Source: Nocardiopsis metallicus (GTDB lineage: Bacteria > Actinomycetota > Actinomycetes > Streptosporangiales > Streptosporangiaceae). From it: a DNA stretch of 64,000 nucleotides. The position numbers were made by a program, and so were the translations under genes. Below are positions 8,432-16,813 of this stretch, one piece after another. How positions within the stretch are numbered: the first letter of the stretch is position 1; the number at the start of each line of letters is the position of its first letter. The stretch lies in NCBI RefSeq assembly GCF_014201115.1, contig NZ_JACHDO010000001.1, positions 7,683,324 to 7,747,323 of the forward strand. The letters run 5' to 3'. A model generated the notes under the pieces. It had not been told where the DNA came from, searched no databases, and saw nothing but the letters and a program-made list of their open reading frames with translations.

Positions 8432-8953
8432 TCAGGAGATGGGGATGTCCTCGATCGGCTCGAAACCCGGGATCTCCAGATCGATGGTGTCGACGTTGTC
8501 TGGGATGGAGAACATCGACCAGTAGGCGACCTTCTGTCCTGGATCGATCGCCTTTTTGAAATCAACCGAAGTGACGCCAGAGCAAAAACAATCCCCGTTG
8601 GCGTCCATAAGCGGATGAAAGCGTGTGCCCTCACTGGGAGAATGTGCGGTGACCCCCGAATAGTGGAGTGCATTGCCGTACATATAAGTGGTTCCTGAGG
8701 GCCAGTTGAAGATGATTCTGCTCTCCCTGTTGTTCTCTAGGCTCCAGGTTACAGAGACGAGCGAGGAATCGCCTCGTTCGGCTGCGTGAGCTTCGACCGA
8801 GAGATTTTCACTATTAGAATGGTTCGACTCAGCGGAGCCAAGGGAGCTCAGTTCATCCGTTTTCGGAAGGGGTAGAGCTGAAGCGCTCGAGGCTGTGGCA
8901 AAAGGCAGGGTTGCTCCGAGTAGGGTGATGGCGAATGCTCGAAATTTGATCAT
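8432..8953 (-). CDS. Secreted protein, stand-alone copy of the OmpA-lipoprotein sensor domain
   Basis: The product is 173 aa with a signal peptide (AFAITLLGATLPFATASSASA). The mature part resembles the middle domain of the next gene upstream (8966-10003): a VEAHAAERGDSSLVSVTWSLENN-like strand pattern, then GDCFCSGVTS (compare GSCFCNALDG in the partner), then a C-terminal DIPIS tail that both share. The CFC pair may form a disulfide or bind a ligand. It is third in the pilin operon and its stop is 3 bp from the next start. Family unknown. The duplication suggests that the stand-alone form and the OmpA form work on the same partner. Confidence 0.75.
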   Translation of the reverse strand: MIKFRAFAITLLGATLPFATASSASALPLPKTDELSSLGSAESNHSNSENLSVEAHAAERGDSSLVSVTWSLENNRESRIIFNWPSGTTYMYGNALHYSGVTAHSPSEGTRFHPLMDANGDCFCSGVTSVDFKKAIDPGQKVAYWSMFSIPDNVDTIDLEIPGFEPIEDIPIS

Positions 8954-8965
8954 GTAATGCAGCCC

Positions 8966-10003
8966 CTACTTCTCGAACGTAACAGTGACTCGACGGTTGC
9001 GCTCGCGGCCTTCTTCGGTGTCATTGCTGGCGATCGGATCGGCTGATCCATGGCCCTCAGACTCGAAAGATATGTCATCTCGAGTGATGAGATTGGCCAA
9101 TACAGATTCTACGCTATCGGTGCGCTCCTTGGAGAGTGGGATGTTGATGGAATCATTTCCAGTGTTGTCCGCGTACCCATCAATGAAGATCGTTGAAGCG
9201 CTCGCATCATCGATTTCTTGAGCCACTTGCTCCAGGATCTCTTGGGCATGGCTATTGAGATCGGAACTATTGGTCTCGAAGAGAACATCCGAGGAAAGGA
9301 TGATGCTGACTTGTTCCCCTGCCTCAGTGCGGCCAGTCTGGTTTTCGGTGTCGTCGGAGATGCCTATAAAATCAATAATCTCGGGTTCAGTGAGGTCGAC
9401 GTTTTCAATGGATTCGGATGAATCGCTGATGGGGATATCCATCATGGGTGCTGTCAGTGGGGTGACGACTGTCATTGTGTCCAGATTCTCCGGGGGTGCG
9501 GGGTAGATCACCCATAGAGTTTCACTTGAACCGCTTGCGAGAGGGCCATCGAGTGCGTTGCAAAAGCAGGATCCATCCCTGAGTTTGTAGCTCAGGTATC
9601 GCTGCTGCTTCACGCCATCGACAAGGGTGACTTCGCTCGCGGTAAGAGGGGCACCAATTCTCGCGAGGCCGTAGCGGAGGTTGAATGTTGAATCCGAGTT
9701 ATTGGTGACTCCGATGCTGAGCCGGAGAAAATCTTTATCGACTCTCTCCAGTGCATGGATGTCAATTTTCAGATCCGAACCGATATCAGTGGAAGTCGAT
9801 GCCGAGCTGGCGAGAACCTTCTCATGGTCCCCTTCCGGGTGCTGTGTGGCGGCCTCCGGTGGTTCGGAGTCGGGAATTGCCTCACCTGGGTCCTCAGGGG
9901 TTTCTTCGGGGCCGACAACGCAGCCAGAGGAAAGAAGTAGCACAACTAGGGCTGAGGTTGTCCAGGGTGCTACTCTTCTTGGAAGGGGTTTATTTGGGGT
10001 CAA
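8966..10003 (-). CDS. OmpA-family lipoprotein
   Basis: The product is 345 aa from TTG 10003, with AGGAAG 6 bp upstream. The lipobox is LLSSGC (Cys about residue 28). After an acidic spacer, residues about 75-195 form a domain shared with the 8432-8953 protein, including GSCFCNALDG. Residues about 230-345 are an OmpA C-terminal peptidoglycan-binding domain: VLFETNSSDLNSHAQEIL, then IFIDGYADNTGNDSIN, LSKERTDSVESVL, and the closing GRERNRRVTVTF. It should tie the outer membrane face to the cell wall. It lies 97 bp downstream of the pilin gene in the same operon, so it may anchor or support the pilus. Base composition is visibly lower in GC than the kinase and tad regions. Confidence 0.88.
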   Translation of the reverse strand: MTPNKPLPRRVAPWTTSALVVLLLSSGCVVGPEETPEDPGEAIPDSEPPEAATQHPEGDHEKVLASSASTSTDIGSDLKIDIHALERVDKDFLRLSIGVTNNSDSTFNLRYGLARIGAPLTASEVTLVDGVKQQRYLSYKLRDGSCFCNALDGPLASGSSETLWVIYPAPPENLDTMTVVTPLTAPMMDIPISDSSESIENVDLTEPEIIDFIGISDDTENQTGRTEAGEQVSIILSSDVLFETNSSDLNSHAQEILEQVAQEIDDASASTIFIDGYADNTGNDSINIPLSKERTDSVESVLANLITRDDISFESEGHGSADPIASNDTEEGRERNRRVTVTFEK

Positions 10004-10100
10004 GATCTTCCTGTTCCTCTGACTGCCTTGGTTGTTATGCTTATTTATTCGGCGTCCGGTGCTATCCTTATATGTTTTTCGGATTTATTCCTGAGGGCCT

Positions 10101-10388
10101 CTAGTTAGATTGCCACCAGGGTCCGTCCCCGTCCCCGTCCCCGTCCCCGTCCCCGTCCCCGCCACCGCCACCGCTGCCCTTTGGGTCCATAGCATTGGTA
10201 ACCGCTGTGTCGATGGCCTGGGCGATGTTCCCAGCGATTCCGGTACCCACAAGAGCAGCGCCAATGAGCCCGACGAAGACGATTAGGGCGCCGTACTCGA
10301 CGAACCCGGCTCCCTTGTCCCTCTCTCGAGATTTCTTCGAGATGATCAGGCGGCTCATCTTCGCCCAGATTTTCTGTGTGAATTTCAT
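10101..10388 (-). CDS. Flp-type (type IVb) pilin
   Basis: The product is 95 aa from ATG 10388, with AAGGAG 9 bp upstream. It has the class III prepilin signature, basic leader RERDKG followed by AGFVEY (Glu +5, Tyr +6), then a hydrophobic helix to about residue 57. Unlike most Flp pilins it has a tail of Gly plus six Gly-Asp units and a WWQSN end. The Gly-Asp run is encoded by six perfect copies of a hexamer (10125-10160). This is the only short plain pilin in the window and is the natural substrate for the Tad operon 32 kb away, which has no pilin gene. First gene of a leftward operon with an OmpA lipoprotein, a secreted protein and a prepilin-transglycosylase fusion. No prepilin peptidase gene is in the window. 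Confidence 0.85.
   Translation of the reverse strand: MKFTQKIWAKMSRLIISKKSRERDKGAGFVEYGALIVFVGLIGAALVGTGIAGNIAQAIDTAVTNAMDPKGSGGGGGDGDGDGDGDGDGPWWQSN
10125..10160. repeat. Hexanucleotide repeat (GTCCCC)6 in pilin gene
   Basis: Six perfect tandem GTCCCC units encode alternating Gly-Asp near the pilin C-terminus. Because the unit is 6 bp, gain or loss of copies keeps the frame and only changes tail length. Confidence 0.9.
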
Positions 10389-11090
10389 AAGGTCAACTCC
10401 TTGTTGGGGGAGGGATATATGTGTTCGCTTCAATACGTTGCACGCGCTGCCAGGTCTGATGCTTGGGCACCCGTGGTCAGGGGATGAGGTGGTCTGTGGA
10501 CTATGAAACTCCACTATTGGAGACAATGATGCATGGGGCCCTTGATCTGGCCGGTTGTGGCCATGAGTCTTGGGTAGCCTGATCCCCTGCTTAAGCCAGT
10601 GCATTCGCTGTGCTCGAGCGTATGCCCAGGTGAAAGCCGGTTTGCGTAGTGGCGCGCGTACACGATTCAGCCGTCCGGGGGAACGATCGGTGTTCGACAG
10701 GTCACCATGATTGCATGTGGCCTCGATGAACGCCATGGGTGGGTGTAAACGCCCAGGTGACTGGGGGACTGTCGTGCTCATGGTGTTGAATTGTTTGGCT
10801 CGCGTACGAGTCTGTCCACCACTTCGAACATCGAGTCCTACCGTACCTCCCGAGCCGGATCCTTGGATTCGTGTGCGGAAAGAGCGCGCCGACCAGGGGT
10901 TTTCGTGCGCTAGTAGGCACAACTTCATTCCCCGGTCTTCCCGTCCTCTCTTCCTGTTCCCGAACATGCGTCGCTCGCTGGCAGGGGCAGCGGGGCCCTT
11001 GCCCTAACCGTGGTCCCCCGTCTCAGCCACTTCCCCCCACCCACTCCTCCCGGACTGCCCCCGCGGGCGATCTGACAGAAAGGTCCGAAC
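10389..11090. other. Divergent intergenic region with shared 16-bp motif
   Basis: These 700 bp separate the pilin operon (leftward) from the TIGR04222 gene (rightward). I see no gene. The region has lower GC near 10390-10540 and holds one motif copy at 10548-10563. Promoters for both directions should lie here. Confidence 0.5.
10548..10563 (-). promoter_or_regulatory. Shared 16-bp motif upstream of pilin operon
   Basis: Read in the direction of the pilin operon the site is TGGCCACAACCGGCCA, 160 bp before the pilin ATG. It matches TGGCCAnnnnCGGCCA in the same orientation as the copies upstream of 4818, 14139 and the tad operon. Confidence 0.5.
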
Positions 11091-12170
11091 TTGGACGCCG
11101 TGTTGCTCATTCCCCTCCTGGGGGCTCTGCTCGGGCTGGCCGTCGGCGCGCTCCCGCTGTTCAAGGTGGCCAAGGCGGGCAAGGCGCTCAGCGTGGCGCT
11201 CTCCGCCGTTCCTTCCCCTCAGCGTCAGCCGGAGCCGGAGGACCTCACCCCGCCTGAGCTCGCCTACCTGGTGGGCGGTACGACGAGGGTCGGTGAGGTC
11301 GCGCTCATGGATCTGTTCCTGTCGGGTCGTATCCGACGCCAGGCGCGCGGCGGGTTCTTCACCCTGGTCGGCCCCTCCAACGCCTACGTCACCGAAAAGG
11401 ACCAGGTTCGCCGGGATCTGGTCAAGGCGTTCAAGGACCGGACCGGCCTGACCGCGCGCGGGATGATCCAGACCGCCACGTTCAGCAGGGGGATCGACCG
11501 GGTCCGGGAGAAGCTCGCGGGACGCCGGCTGATCGCGCACTTCGGTGAGCTCGTCAAGGTGCTGGCCGACTTCCACGACGGCGGCTGGTACGCACAGAAA
11601 CTCTCTTACGCGGGCTGGGGCCTGACCGTGGCGGGCGTGGTACTCATGAACGCCCAGGAGGTGAACGAGTGGATGATCGCGCTCACCGTGCTCGGTGGCG
11701 TACTCGCGGCGGTGAGCGGTCTCGCCCTGGGGCTGTACCTGGCGCGGGGCGGCCGGAAGACCTCCACCAGCACCATCGCCGGGCGGGAACTGGCCCGGGA
11801 GGCGGAGAGCACGTACGCGATCAGCGGCGCCGAGGGGCGGGCGATGGTTCGTGAGGTGGCCCTGAACTACACGGCCGTGGTCGGACTCGGCCGGATGGGC
11901 AAGGCCGCCGAGCCGAGACAGCGCGAGCGCGTCGGCGACAGCGATGCCGCCGTGCGGGTGGTGACTCACACGGGTTCAGCTCAGGTGGTCGAGGAAAGCC
12001 CCCACCGAGTGGGGGAGGAGACCCCGCAACCGCGGGAGGGCTTCGAGCTCGACTGGAACAGCCTGTGCCAGATCGCCGACCTCTGCGCAGTGGGCGGGGA
12101 CAGCGGAGGTTTGGGTGGGAGCGGTTCCTCAAGCGGCGATTCCAGTGGCGGCGGAGATAGCGGTGCCTGA
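11091..12170 (+). CDS. TIGR04222 domain membrane protein
   Basis: The product is 359 aa from TTG 11091 (AAAGG about 9 bp upstream); GTG 11100 is an alternative. An N-terminal hydrophobic segment (LIPLLGALLGLAVGALPLF) is followed by the TIGR04222 core: LTPPELAYLVGGTTRVGEVALMDLFLSGRI near residues 50-80, then helical sequence up to about 165. Two more membrane helices follow (LSYAGWGLTVAGVVLMNA and MIALTVLGGVLAAVSGLALGLYLA). The C-terminus is Ser/Gly-rich. The family is common in actinomycetes and of unknown function. It sits between the pilin operon and the IS701 element. Confidence 0.8.
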   Translation: MDAVLLIPLLGALLGLAVGALPLFKVAKAGKALSVALSAVPSPQRQPEPEDLTPPELAYLVGGTTRVGEVALMDLFLSGRIRRQARGGFFTLVGPSNAYVTEKDQVRRDLVKAFKDRTGLTARGMIQTATFSRGIDRVREKLAGRRLIAHFGELVKVLADFHDGGWYAQKLSYAGWGLTVAGVVLMNAQEVNEWMIALTVLGGVLAAVSGLALGLYLARGGRKTSTSTIAGRELAREAESTYAISGAEGRAMVREVALNYTAVVGLGRMGKAAEPRQRERVGDSDAAVRVVTHTGSAQVVEESPHRVGEETPQPREGFELDWNSLCQIADLCAVGGDSGGLGGSGSSSGDSSGGGDSGA

Positions 12171-12202
12171 CCTTCTCTTTGTGAGCTATTGATTCCTATC
12201 CT

Positions 12203-13676
12203 CTAGTACTCCAGTTGGACTTCCGTTTTGTCATGATTCCTGCGCTGCCTGTCTCCGGTAGTGACACATCCGGGCCTGTTCCTGGTGAGCGCGTCTGAAC
12301 ACCGACCAGGCCAGCACGTGTTCCGAGCCGGAGCCAGAGGCGAGCAGAGCGTTCAGCAGGCGGGCGATCTCGTTGCAGGCCAGGGCCACCAACCCGTCAC
12401 GGCCCCGATGGTGTCGGGCCTCCCGGACCCGGACAGCGACCAGGAACGCGTAGGCGACCATCGCCAGCAAGCTCCACCGGTGCCAGGAGGTCCACGTCCT
12501 CACCTGGTGCTCGTCCAGACCGGCCAAACCCTTGCCCTGGGCGAAGGATTCCTCCACCCGCCACCGGCGCCCGGCCACCGCCACCAGGCGGGCCAGCGGT
12601 ACCGGAGCAGGGGCATAGCACCGGTAGAACGCCAGCTCACCGGTGGAGCGGCCGCAGCGCATCAGCACCCACCACACTCCGGCCTCATCCGCCCGGTCGT
12701 CGATGAGCGCCCAGTCGTAGTAGCGCTCGCCCTTGGCACCCGGCCCGGCGGAGAGCTTGTGCCATGCCTCATCGGGGAGCAGCACGGCCAGTTCCTTCAT
12801 CGCGACTGGCCCGCGCGGGGTGGGCAGGCGGTCGGTGGCGGCGATGGCCATCACGTACCCCGTGCGGTGTTCTTCCAGGTAGGCGCGCAGGTGCGGGTTG
12901 CGGCCATAGGCCTCATCGCCAGCCACCCAGGCGCTCCGGGCGTGTTCCAGGGCGGTGTGGATCATCTGCTGGGCCAGTTCGGTTTTGGTGGCGAACTTCC
13001 TCTGGTCGGGTACCCCGGCCGCGGCGAGCCGGGCGGGGTCCTGGGTCCAGGCTCGGGCCAGGTACAGGCGGTGGTCGATCAACGCGTGCCCGGTCGGGGT
13101 GGTGTAGGCGAGGTAGACCGCGACCTGGCAGTTCTCGATCCTTCCAGCGGTGCCCGGGTACTGGCGGGCCACGCCGACGGTGCTCGTTCCCTTCTTCACG
13201 TCGCCGGTCTCGTCCACGACCAGGACCACGTCGTTGGTGCCCAGATGACGAACGATGTAGCTGCGCAGGGCGGTGGCCAGTGCTCGTTCGTCCAGTCGGG
13301 CCCGCAGGAGCAGGTGCTGCATCCGGTGGGGAGCGGGGTGGCCGGCGTGCTCGGCCAGGGTCCAGCAGTTCTTGCGGGTCAGTGGTGTGAGCAGGGCAGC
13401 GATCAGGTCGTGCGCGGTGCTGCGGGTCTCTGGCCGGGCCAGGTGGGGGTCGATGACAGAAGCGGTGAGTTCGTTCAGCAGGTGCGGCCAGTGCTGGGCC
13501 GCTAGGCTGGTGGCTGCGGCCGCCGCCTGCTTTTTCGTTGTCTTCACAACCATCGATGATCGGGCGGTGGCCGTTCGTGTGCGGGGGAAACGGCCAGATC
13601 AGCGGGGCGGAACGGTGCCGAACCACCACGAACCCAACCATGGTTACTCAAACCGGAAGTCCAACTGGAGTACTAG
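12203..13676. mobile_element. IS701-family insertion sequence, apparently intact, with CTAG target duplication
   Basis: The element spans 12207-13672 (1466 bp). Its ends are inverted repeats starting TACTCCAGTTGGACTTCCG, perfect over at least 19 bp. It is flanked on both sides by CTAG (12203-12206 and 13673-13676), the typical 4-bp target duplication of this family. It carries one transposase gene, leftward. The perfect ends and full-length gene suggest recent arrival. Confidence 0.92.
12231..13553 (-). CDS. IS701-family transposase
   Basis: The product is 440 aa, full length for the family. The DDE catalytic residues are visible: first Asp in VLVVDETGDVKKG (about residue 115), second Asp in WVAGDEAYG (about 215), and Glu in RWRVEESFAQGKGLAGLDEHQVR (about 345). 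It is a cut-and-paste type enzyme. An internally deleted relative with the same ends lies at 55.4-56.5 kb, and this protein could act on that copy in trans. Confidence 0.93.
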   Translation of the reverse strand: MVVKTTKKQAAAAATSLAAQHWPHLLNELTASVIDPHLARPETRSTAHDLIAALLTPLTRKNCWTLAEHAGHPAPHRMQHLLLRARLDERALATALRSYIVRHLGTNDVVLVVDETGDVKKGTSTVGVARQYPGTAGRIENCQVAVYLAYTTPTGHALIDHRLYLARAWTQDPARLAAAGVPDQRKFATKTELAQQMIHTALEHARSAWVAGDEAYGRNPHLRAYLEEHRTGYVMAIAATDRLPTPRGPVAMKELAVLLPDEAWHKLSAGPGAKGERYYDWALIDDRADEAGVWWVLMRCGRSTGELAFYRCYAPAPVPLARLVAVAGRRWRVEESFAQGKGLAGLDEHQVRTWTSWHRWSLLAMVAYAFLVAVRVREARHHRGRDGLVALACNEIARLLNALLASGSGSEHVLAWSVFRRAHQEQARMCHYRRQAAQES

Positions 13677-14043
13677 TCTCTATCGCGGGTTGGTGCTGCC
13701 CTTGACTGCTCAGAACGCTGTCTGAGTGTTCAGGCAGTGCCATTGCACTCAGCCGAAGAGAACGGACATGTGGTCTTGCGCCGAGCACAGGGATAAGCGT
13801 GTTGTCAACAATCCATGCCTCCAGCCCTTGCCGCGCACACGGCGCAACCCCTGTTCCAAGGATGAGCGCTGGCTTGACCAGGAAGCCCCTTTCCTGGCCT
13901 GTGCTTTCAGGGGAAAAAGCGCACTGAAAACCTGATGGCCTCGGCCAGAAGCTCTCGGGAAGGTGTGTATTTCTCTCCCTGTGCGGAAAAGTGATCTGAG
14001 TCTCTATCTTATTCGTGCAGTTCAACGGCCTTGGCGTTGGTTT

Positions 14044-14059
14044 TGGCCACATTCGGCCA
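14044..14059 (+). promoter_or_regulatory. Shared 16-bp motif upstream of prepilin-Hint-RNase gene
   Basis: The site is TGGCCACATTCGGCCA, ending 80 bp before ATG 14139. It differs by one base from the tad operon copy (read in gene direction) at 50079-50094 and lies at almost the same distance from the start as the copy upstream of 4818. Confidence 0.55.
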
Positions 14060-14138
14060 GGCGGCGATGGTGTGAGTGTCTAACGCGGTCTCTAGAATTC
14101 CGCTGAACCCTGCCATCCCAACCGAGTGGAACTCCCGC

Positions 14139-15893
14139 ATGCTGCGCCGTATCCATGATTCTGACCGAGGGGCTTCCTTTATTGAGTACGCCGCTGTCAT
14201 CGCGCTGGTGGGTGCCGTAATCGCCACCCTGCTCGTGTCAGGGATCCCTCGCCGGGTCAGTGACGGGATCGCGGGGGCGGTCGATGACGCGCTGAACGGG
14301 GAAGGTGTCTCTTCCGACGGTGCGGGACCGGATGTCCCCTGGGCCGAAGGCCCGGGTGTTCCGGGGACGGGAGGGCCAGACTCTTCGCAGAGCGCGGCCC
14401 CGGAGAGAGAAGGGTCGTACTCCCCTGAAACCGGAGAGTCAGACTTCTCGGAGCATGGCTCTAGCGGAGGTGTCGGTCCCGGCACTTCGGAAAAGGGCAG
14501 AACCGATAGTGCTGAGGGAATTCCGGATCCAGGTTTGCCAGAACCGTTCGAATTTGAACCCGCCCCTTATAATCCCGAGGAGCACGCGGGTGGTGCTACA
14601 CCGGCTGTGTGGAACGGCAGTGATGACTTCAGCGTCCAACAAACGTTGTCCTGGGGTGATTTTTGGGGAAATGGATCGGCATTTACGTTCGAGGATCGCG
14701 GTGACTACAATTGGTATTGTGGGGAAATCGCTTACAATATTTGCTATTTCGGTGGCGGGGTGGCGCAGGGTGCTGTAGAGGTTTATGAGGATTCTAAAAA
14801 TACCGCGTGCCACTTTGGGTTCTTTTGTAGTTATGACGAACAGAGGGAGGCCTTGAGTGAAACTGGAGAGGGCGTAGGAAACCTGCTGAGTGATCCCTGG
14901 GGCAGTGTCAAGGATATGGCGGGTGACTTTTGGTCCACGCCCGAGCGCAACAGGGAAAACATTAGTGAGCGCCATGGTCCGTTTTGGAAGGATTCCGGGT
15001 ATTGGATACCGCGAATGGTCGGGGCGCCTCTTAAGCCTTTCAGGATCATCGGAGGAAACTCAAATGCGCCCACGGGCGAAAGCAGAGGAGGGCCCAGTTG
15101 TGTCACCAACAGTTTTGCTCCTGGGACCCTGATTGTTCTTGCGGATGGTACGACGAAGCCCATCGAGCTGGTTGAGGTCGGTGATCATGTATTGGCCACC
15201 GATCCCGTAACCGGAGAGGAGGGGCCGCGCGAAGTTTCGGACACGATCATCGGGTCGGGTGTCAAGATGATGGTCGAGATCACCGTGGACACCACTACCC
15301 AGATCGGGGCTGGATCCCTCGAACAGGGGGTACTCGAAGGGGCAGTCGGACGTCCGGGTCCGGTGGTGCTCGGCGATGCCATCATCGCCACTGGCGGTCA
15401 TCCCTTTTGGTCTCCAGAGCGGGATGCCTGGGTTAACGCGGTCGATTTAGCTCCGGGCATGTGGTTGCTCACTCCCGAGGAAACGCTGGTGCAGGTCTCT
15501 GGGGTTAAGTCGTGGGAAGAGTCGACCACGGTATATAACTTGACCGTTCAGGATATCAATACGTATTATGTGTTGGCGGGGGACACTCCGGTCCTCGTTC
15601 ACAATGTGAGTCGTTACAAGCCTGCGCCTGAGGGAAAAGTGCTTCCTGGTTTCCCTGACGCAGAATATGTTGGCAAGGGTACCAATGTGAGAGGGGGTGG
15701 AGGTCGTCGTGATCGCTGGGAATTGCCGGATGGAAGGATTCTGGAATGGGATGCAAAAATGGGAACAGTTGAAATGTGGACCAACAAAAAGAAGAATGCT
15801 AAACACATGGGGGAGTTTGATCCGGATAGCGGCAATCGACTCCCCGGAAACAAAGGTCTCCCTGTTCGAGGGAGAAAGCTAGGGGGATGTTAG
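14139..15893 (+). CDS. Polymorphic toxin: prepilin N-terminus, Hint domain, colicin E3-like RNase
   Basis: The product is 584 aa from ATG 14139 (GAGTGGA upstream; the paralog at 4818 has the same start). Residues 1-35: prepilin signature SDRG plus ASFIEY and a hydrophobic helix. Residues 45-150: acidic low-complexity linker. About 150-325: unassigned domain with Cys and Trp (DYNWYCGEIAYNICYFGGG). About 330-500: Hint (intein-like) domain, APGTLIVLADGTTKPIELVEVGDHVLATD to the closing YYVLAGDTPVLVHN. About 505-584: colicin E3/cloacin type 16S rRNA nuclease domain, RRDRWELPDGRILEWD, then GEFDPDSGN. In colicin E3 the motif is WDSQHGELE with catalytic Asp, His and Glu; here it is WDAKMGTVE, so Asp and Glu are kept but His is Met. 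The Hint domain may release the toxin by self-cleavage. The gene overlaps its likely immunity gene by 7 bases. Confidence 0.9.
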   Translation: MLRRIHDSDRGASFIEYAAVIALVGAVIATLLVSGIPRRVSDGIAGAVDDALNGEGVSSDGAGPDVPWAEGPGVPGTGGPDSSQSAAPEREGSYSPETGESDFSEHGSSGGVGPGTSEKGRTDSAEGIPDPGLPEPFEFEPAPYNPEEHAGGATPAVWNGSDDFSVQQTLSWGDFWGNGSAFTFEDRGDYNWYCGEIAYNICYFGGGVAQGAVEVYEDSKNTACHFGFFCSYDEQREALSETGEGVGNLLSDPWGSVKDMAGDFWSTPERNRENISERHGPFWKDSGYWIPRMVGAPLKPFRIIGGNSNAPTGESRGGPSCVTNSFAPGTLIVLADGTTKPIELVEVGDHVLATDPVTGEEGPREVSDTIIGSGVKMMVEITVDTTTQIGAGSLEQGVLEGAVGRPGPVVLGDAIIATGGHPFWSPERDAWVNAVDLAPGMWLLTPEETLVQVSGVKSWEESTTVYNLTVQDINTYYVLAGDTPVLVHNVSRYKPAPEGKVLPGFPDAEYVGKGTNVRGGGGRRDRWELPDGRILEWDAKMGTVEMWTNKKKNAKHMGEFDPDSGNRLPGNKGLPVRGRKLGGC

Positions 15894-16141
15894 TGTGTGA
15901 ATGGGTGTGGGTTTTGCACGGGTTTGATCGAGAATCGGGTAAATACCGCGTGCGCCATAGGTTGACTGGGATTTCTGACTCTGAGGTGGCGCGCTATCTG
16001 GGGTTGGAAGATCTGGGGTGGGGGGATATTTATGATATTTCTGAATCTTCCCTTGTGGATCTTTCGATTCGGTTTGGTTTTAAACTTTTTCTCAAAGATT
16101 TCGAATATGCCCTTGGTCGAGAGGCTCCCCCCTCTTCGTGA
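15887..16141 (+). CDS. Putative immunity protein for the colicin E3-like toxin
   Basis: The product is 84 aa, the same size as colicin E3 immunity proteins. Its ATG lies inside the last codons of the toxin gene (ATGTTAG overlap), which enforces co-translation. The sequence (VWVLHGFDRESGKYRVRHRLTGI, then a YLGLEDLGWGDIYDIS stretch and acidic surface) resembles the small DUF7683-type proteins that pair with E3-like toxins in actinomycetes. That match is from memory of the family pattern and not from a search. It is cytosolic, with no signal. Expected role: bind and block the RNase domain before export. GC content is lower than the average here. Confidence 0.7.
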   Translation: MLVCEWVWVLHGFDRESGKYRVRHRLTGISDSEVARYLGLEDLGWGDIYDISESSLVDLSIRFGFKLFLKDFEYALGREAPPSS

Positions 16142-16353
16142 AATAGCTGATTGTCGCCATTTCTTTTGATGGCACCAGATGCGAAGGGTTGTGACTCAGG
16201 GGTGTGCTGGTTAGTCACGCTGGAGTCGCGCTTCTGGGCTGCCCCGCTCGCCTGGCCGTTCGCTCTTTTCCCTGTTCATCGTGATGATCCTGGACAGGGG
16301 AAGCCTCTTTGTCCAGTTGGAGAAGGACGAGAAGTAGGGTGCGGATGGTGAGC

Positions 16354-16366
16354 GAACCTGAGGTTC
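16354..16366. promoter_or_regulatory. Perfect palindrome upstream of small membrane genes
   Basis: GAACCTGAGGTTC is a perfect 6-bp inverted repeat around one central base, 37 bp before ATG 16403. It could be an operator or part of a small hairpin. Confidence 0.3.
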
Positions 16367-16402
16367 ACCGCATCCTCCCCACAATCCCCCATGGAGTACT
16401 TG

Positions 16403-16777
16403 ATGAAGAACAGGCTTCCGCTCGCAGTTCGAGTACAGCGGGTTCTACTGTGGTTTCTGTTTGTGATGATGATCGGCAACGGTCTGATGTTGATCCTGGA
16501 GACCGGGGGTGGAGCGTTCGGGATCGGGTATGCCTCCCCCTACTTTGCCCTAGGTTCCTTTATGGCGGTTCTGGCCGCGAAGATCAAGTCCGGGGCCAAG
16601 TGGATCCGAATCAGTCTGATCGTGTTGTACAGCGTGATGATCTTTCTGCAGATCAACCGATTCTTTAATGGTGACTTGGGAGGACTTATCGGATTGCTCT
16701 TCCCGATCTTTGGGTTGGTGCTGGTACTGCGTCGCACGTCTCGTGAGTTCTTCGCGGTTTCTTGGTCCGGTGCCTGA
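16403..16777 (+). CDS. Small four-helix membrane protein
   Basis: The product is 124 aa from ATG 16403, with GGAG 6 bp upstream; ATG 16391 is an in-frame alternative but lacks a site. Four hydrophobic stretches fill most of the protein. The start (LPLAVRVQRVLLWFL) resembles MPLQLRIQRVMLFLM in the next gene, so the two are paralogs in tandem. Function unknown. Position directly after a toxin-immunity pair leaves room for a role as extra immunity or accessory membrane proteins, which is only a suggestion. Confidence 0.7.
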   Translation: MKNRLPLAVRVQRVLLWFLFVMMIGNGLMLILETGGGAFGIGYASPYFALGSFMAVLAAKIKSGAKWIRISLIVLYSVMIFLQINRFFNGDLGGLIGLLFPIFGLVLVLRRTSREFFAVSWSGA

Positions 16778-16813
16778 ACCGCTAGTGTCTACCTCCCCTC
16801 TGGTAAGGCAGTG

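Noticed and set aside
13648..14052. Leftward frame with LEAWIVDNTLIP, which resembles part of an IS5-type transposase
   Set aside because: Only about a dozen residues look similar and the rest does not; it may be an old IS relic, but I cannot support a call.
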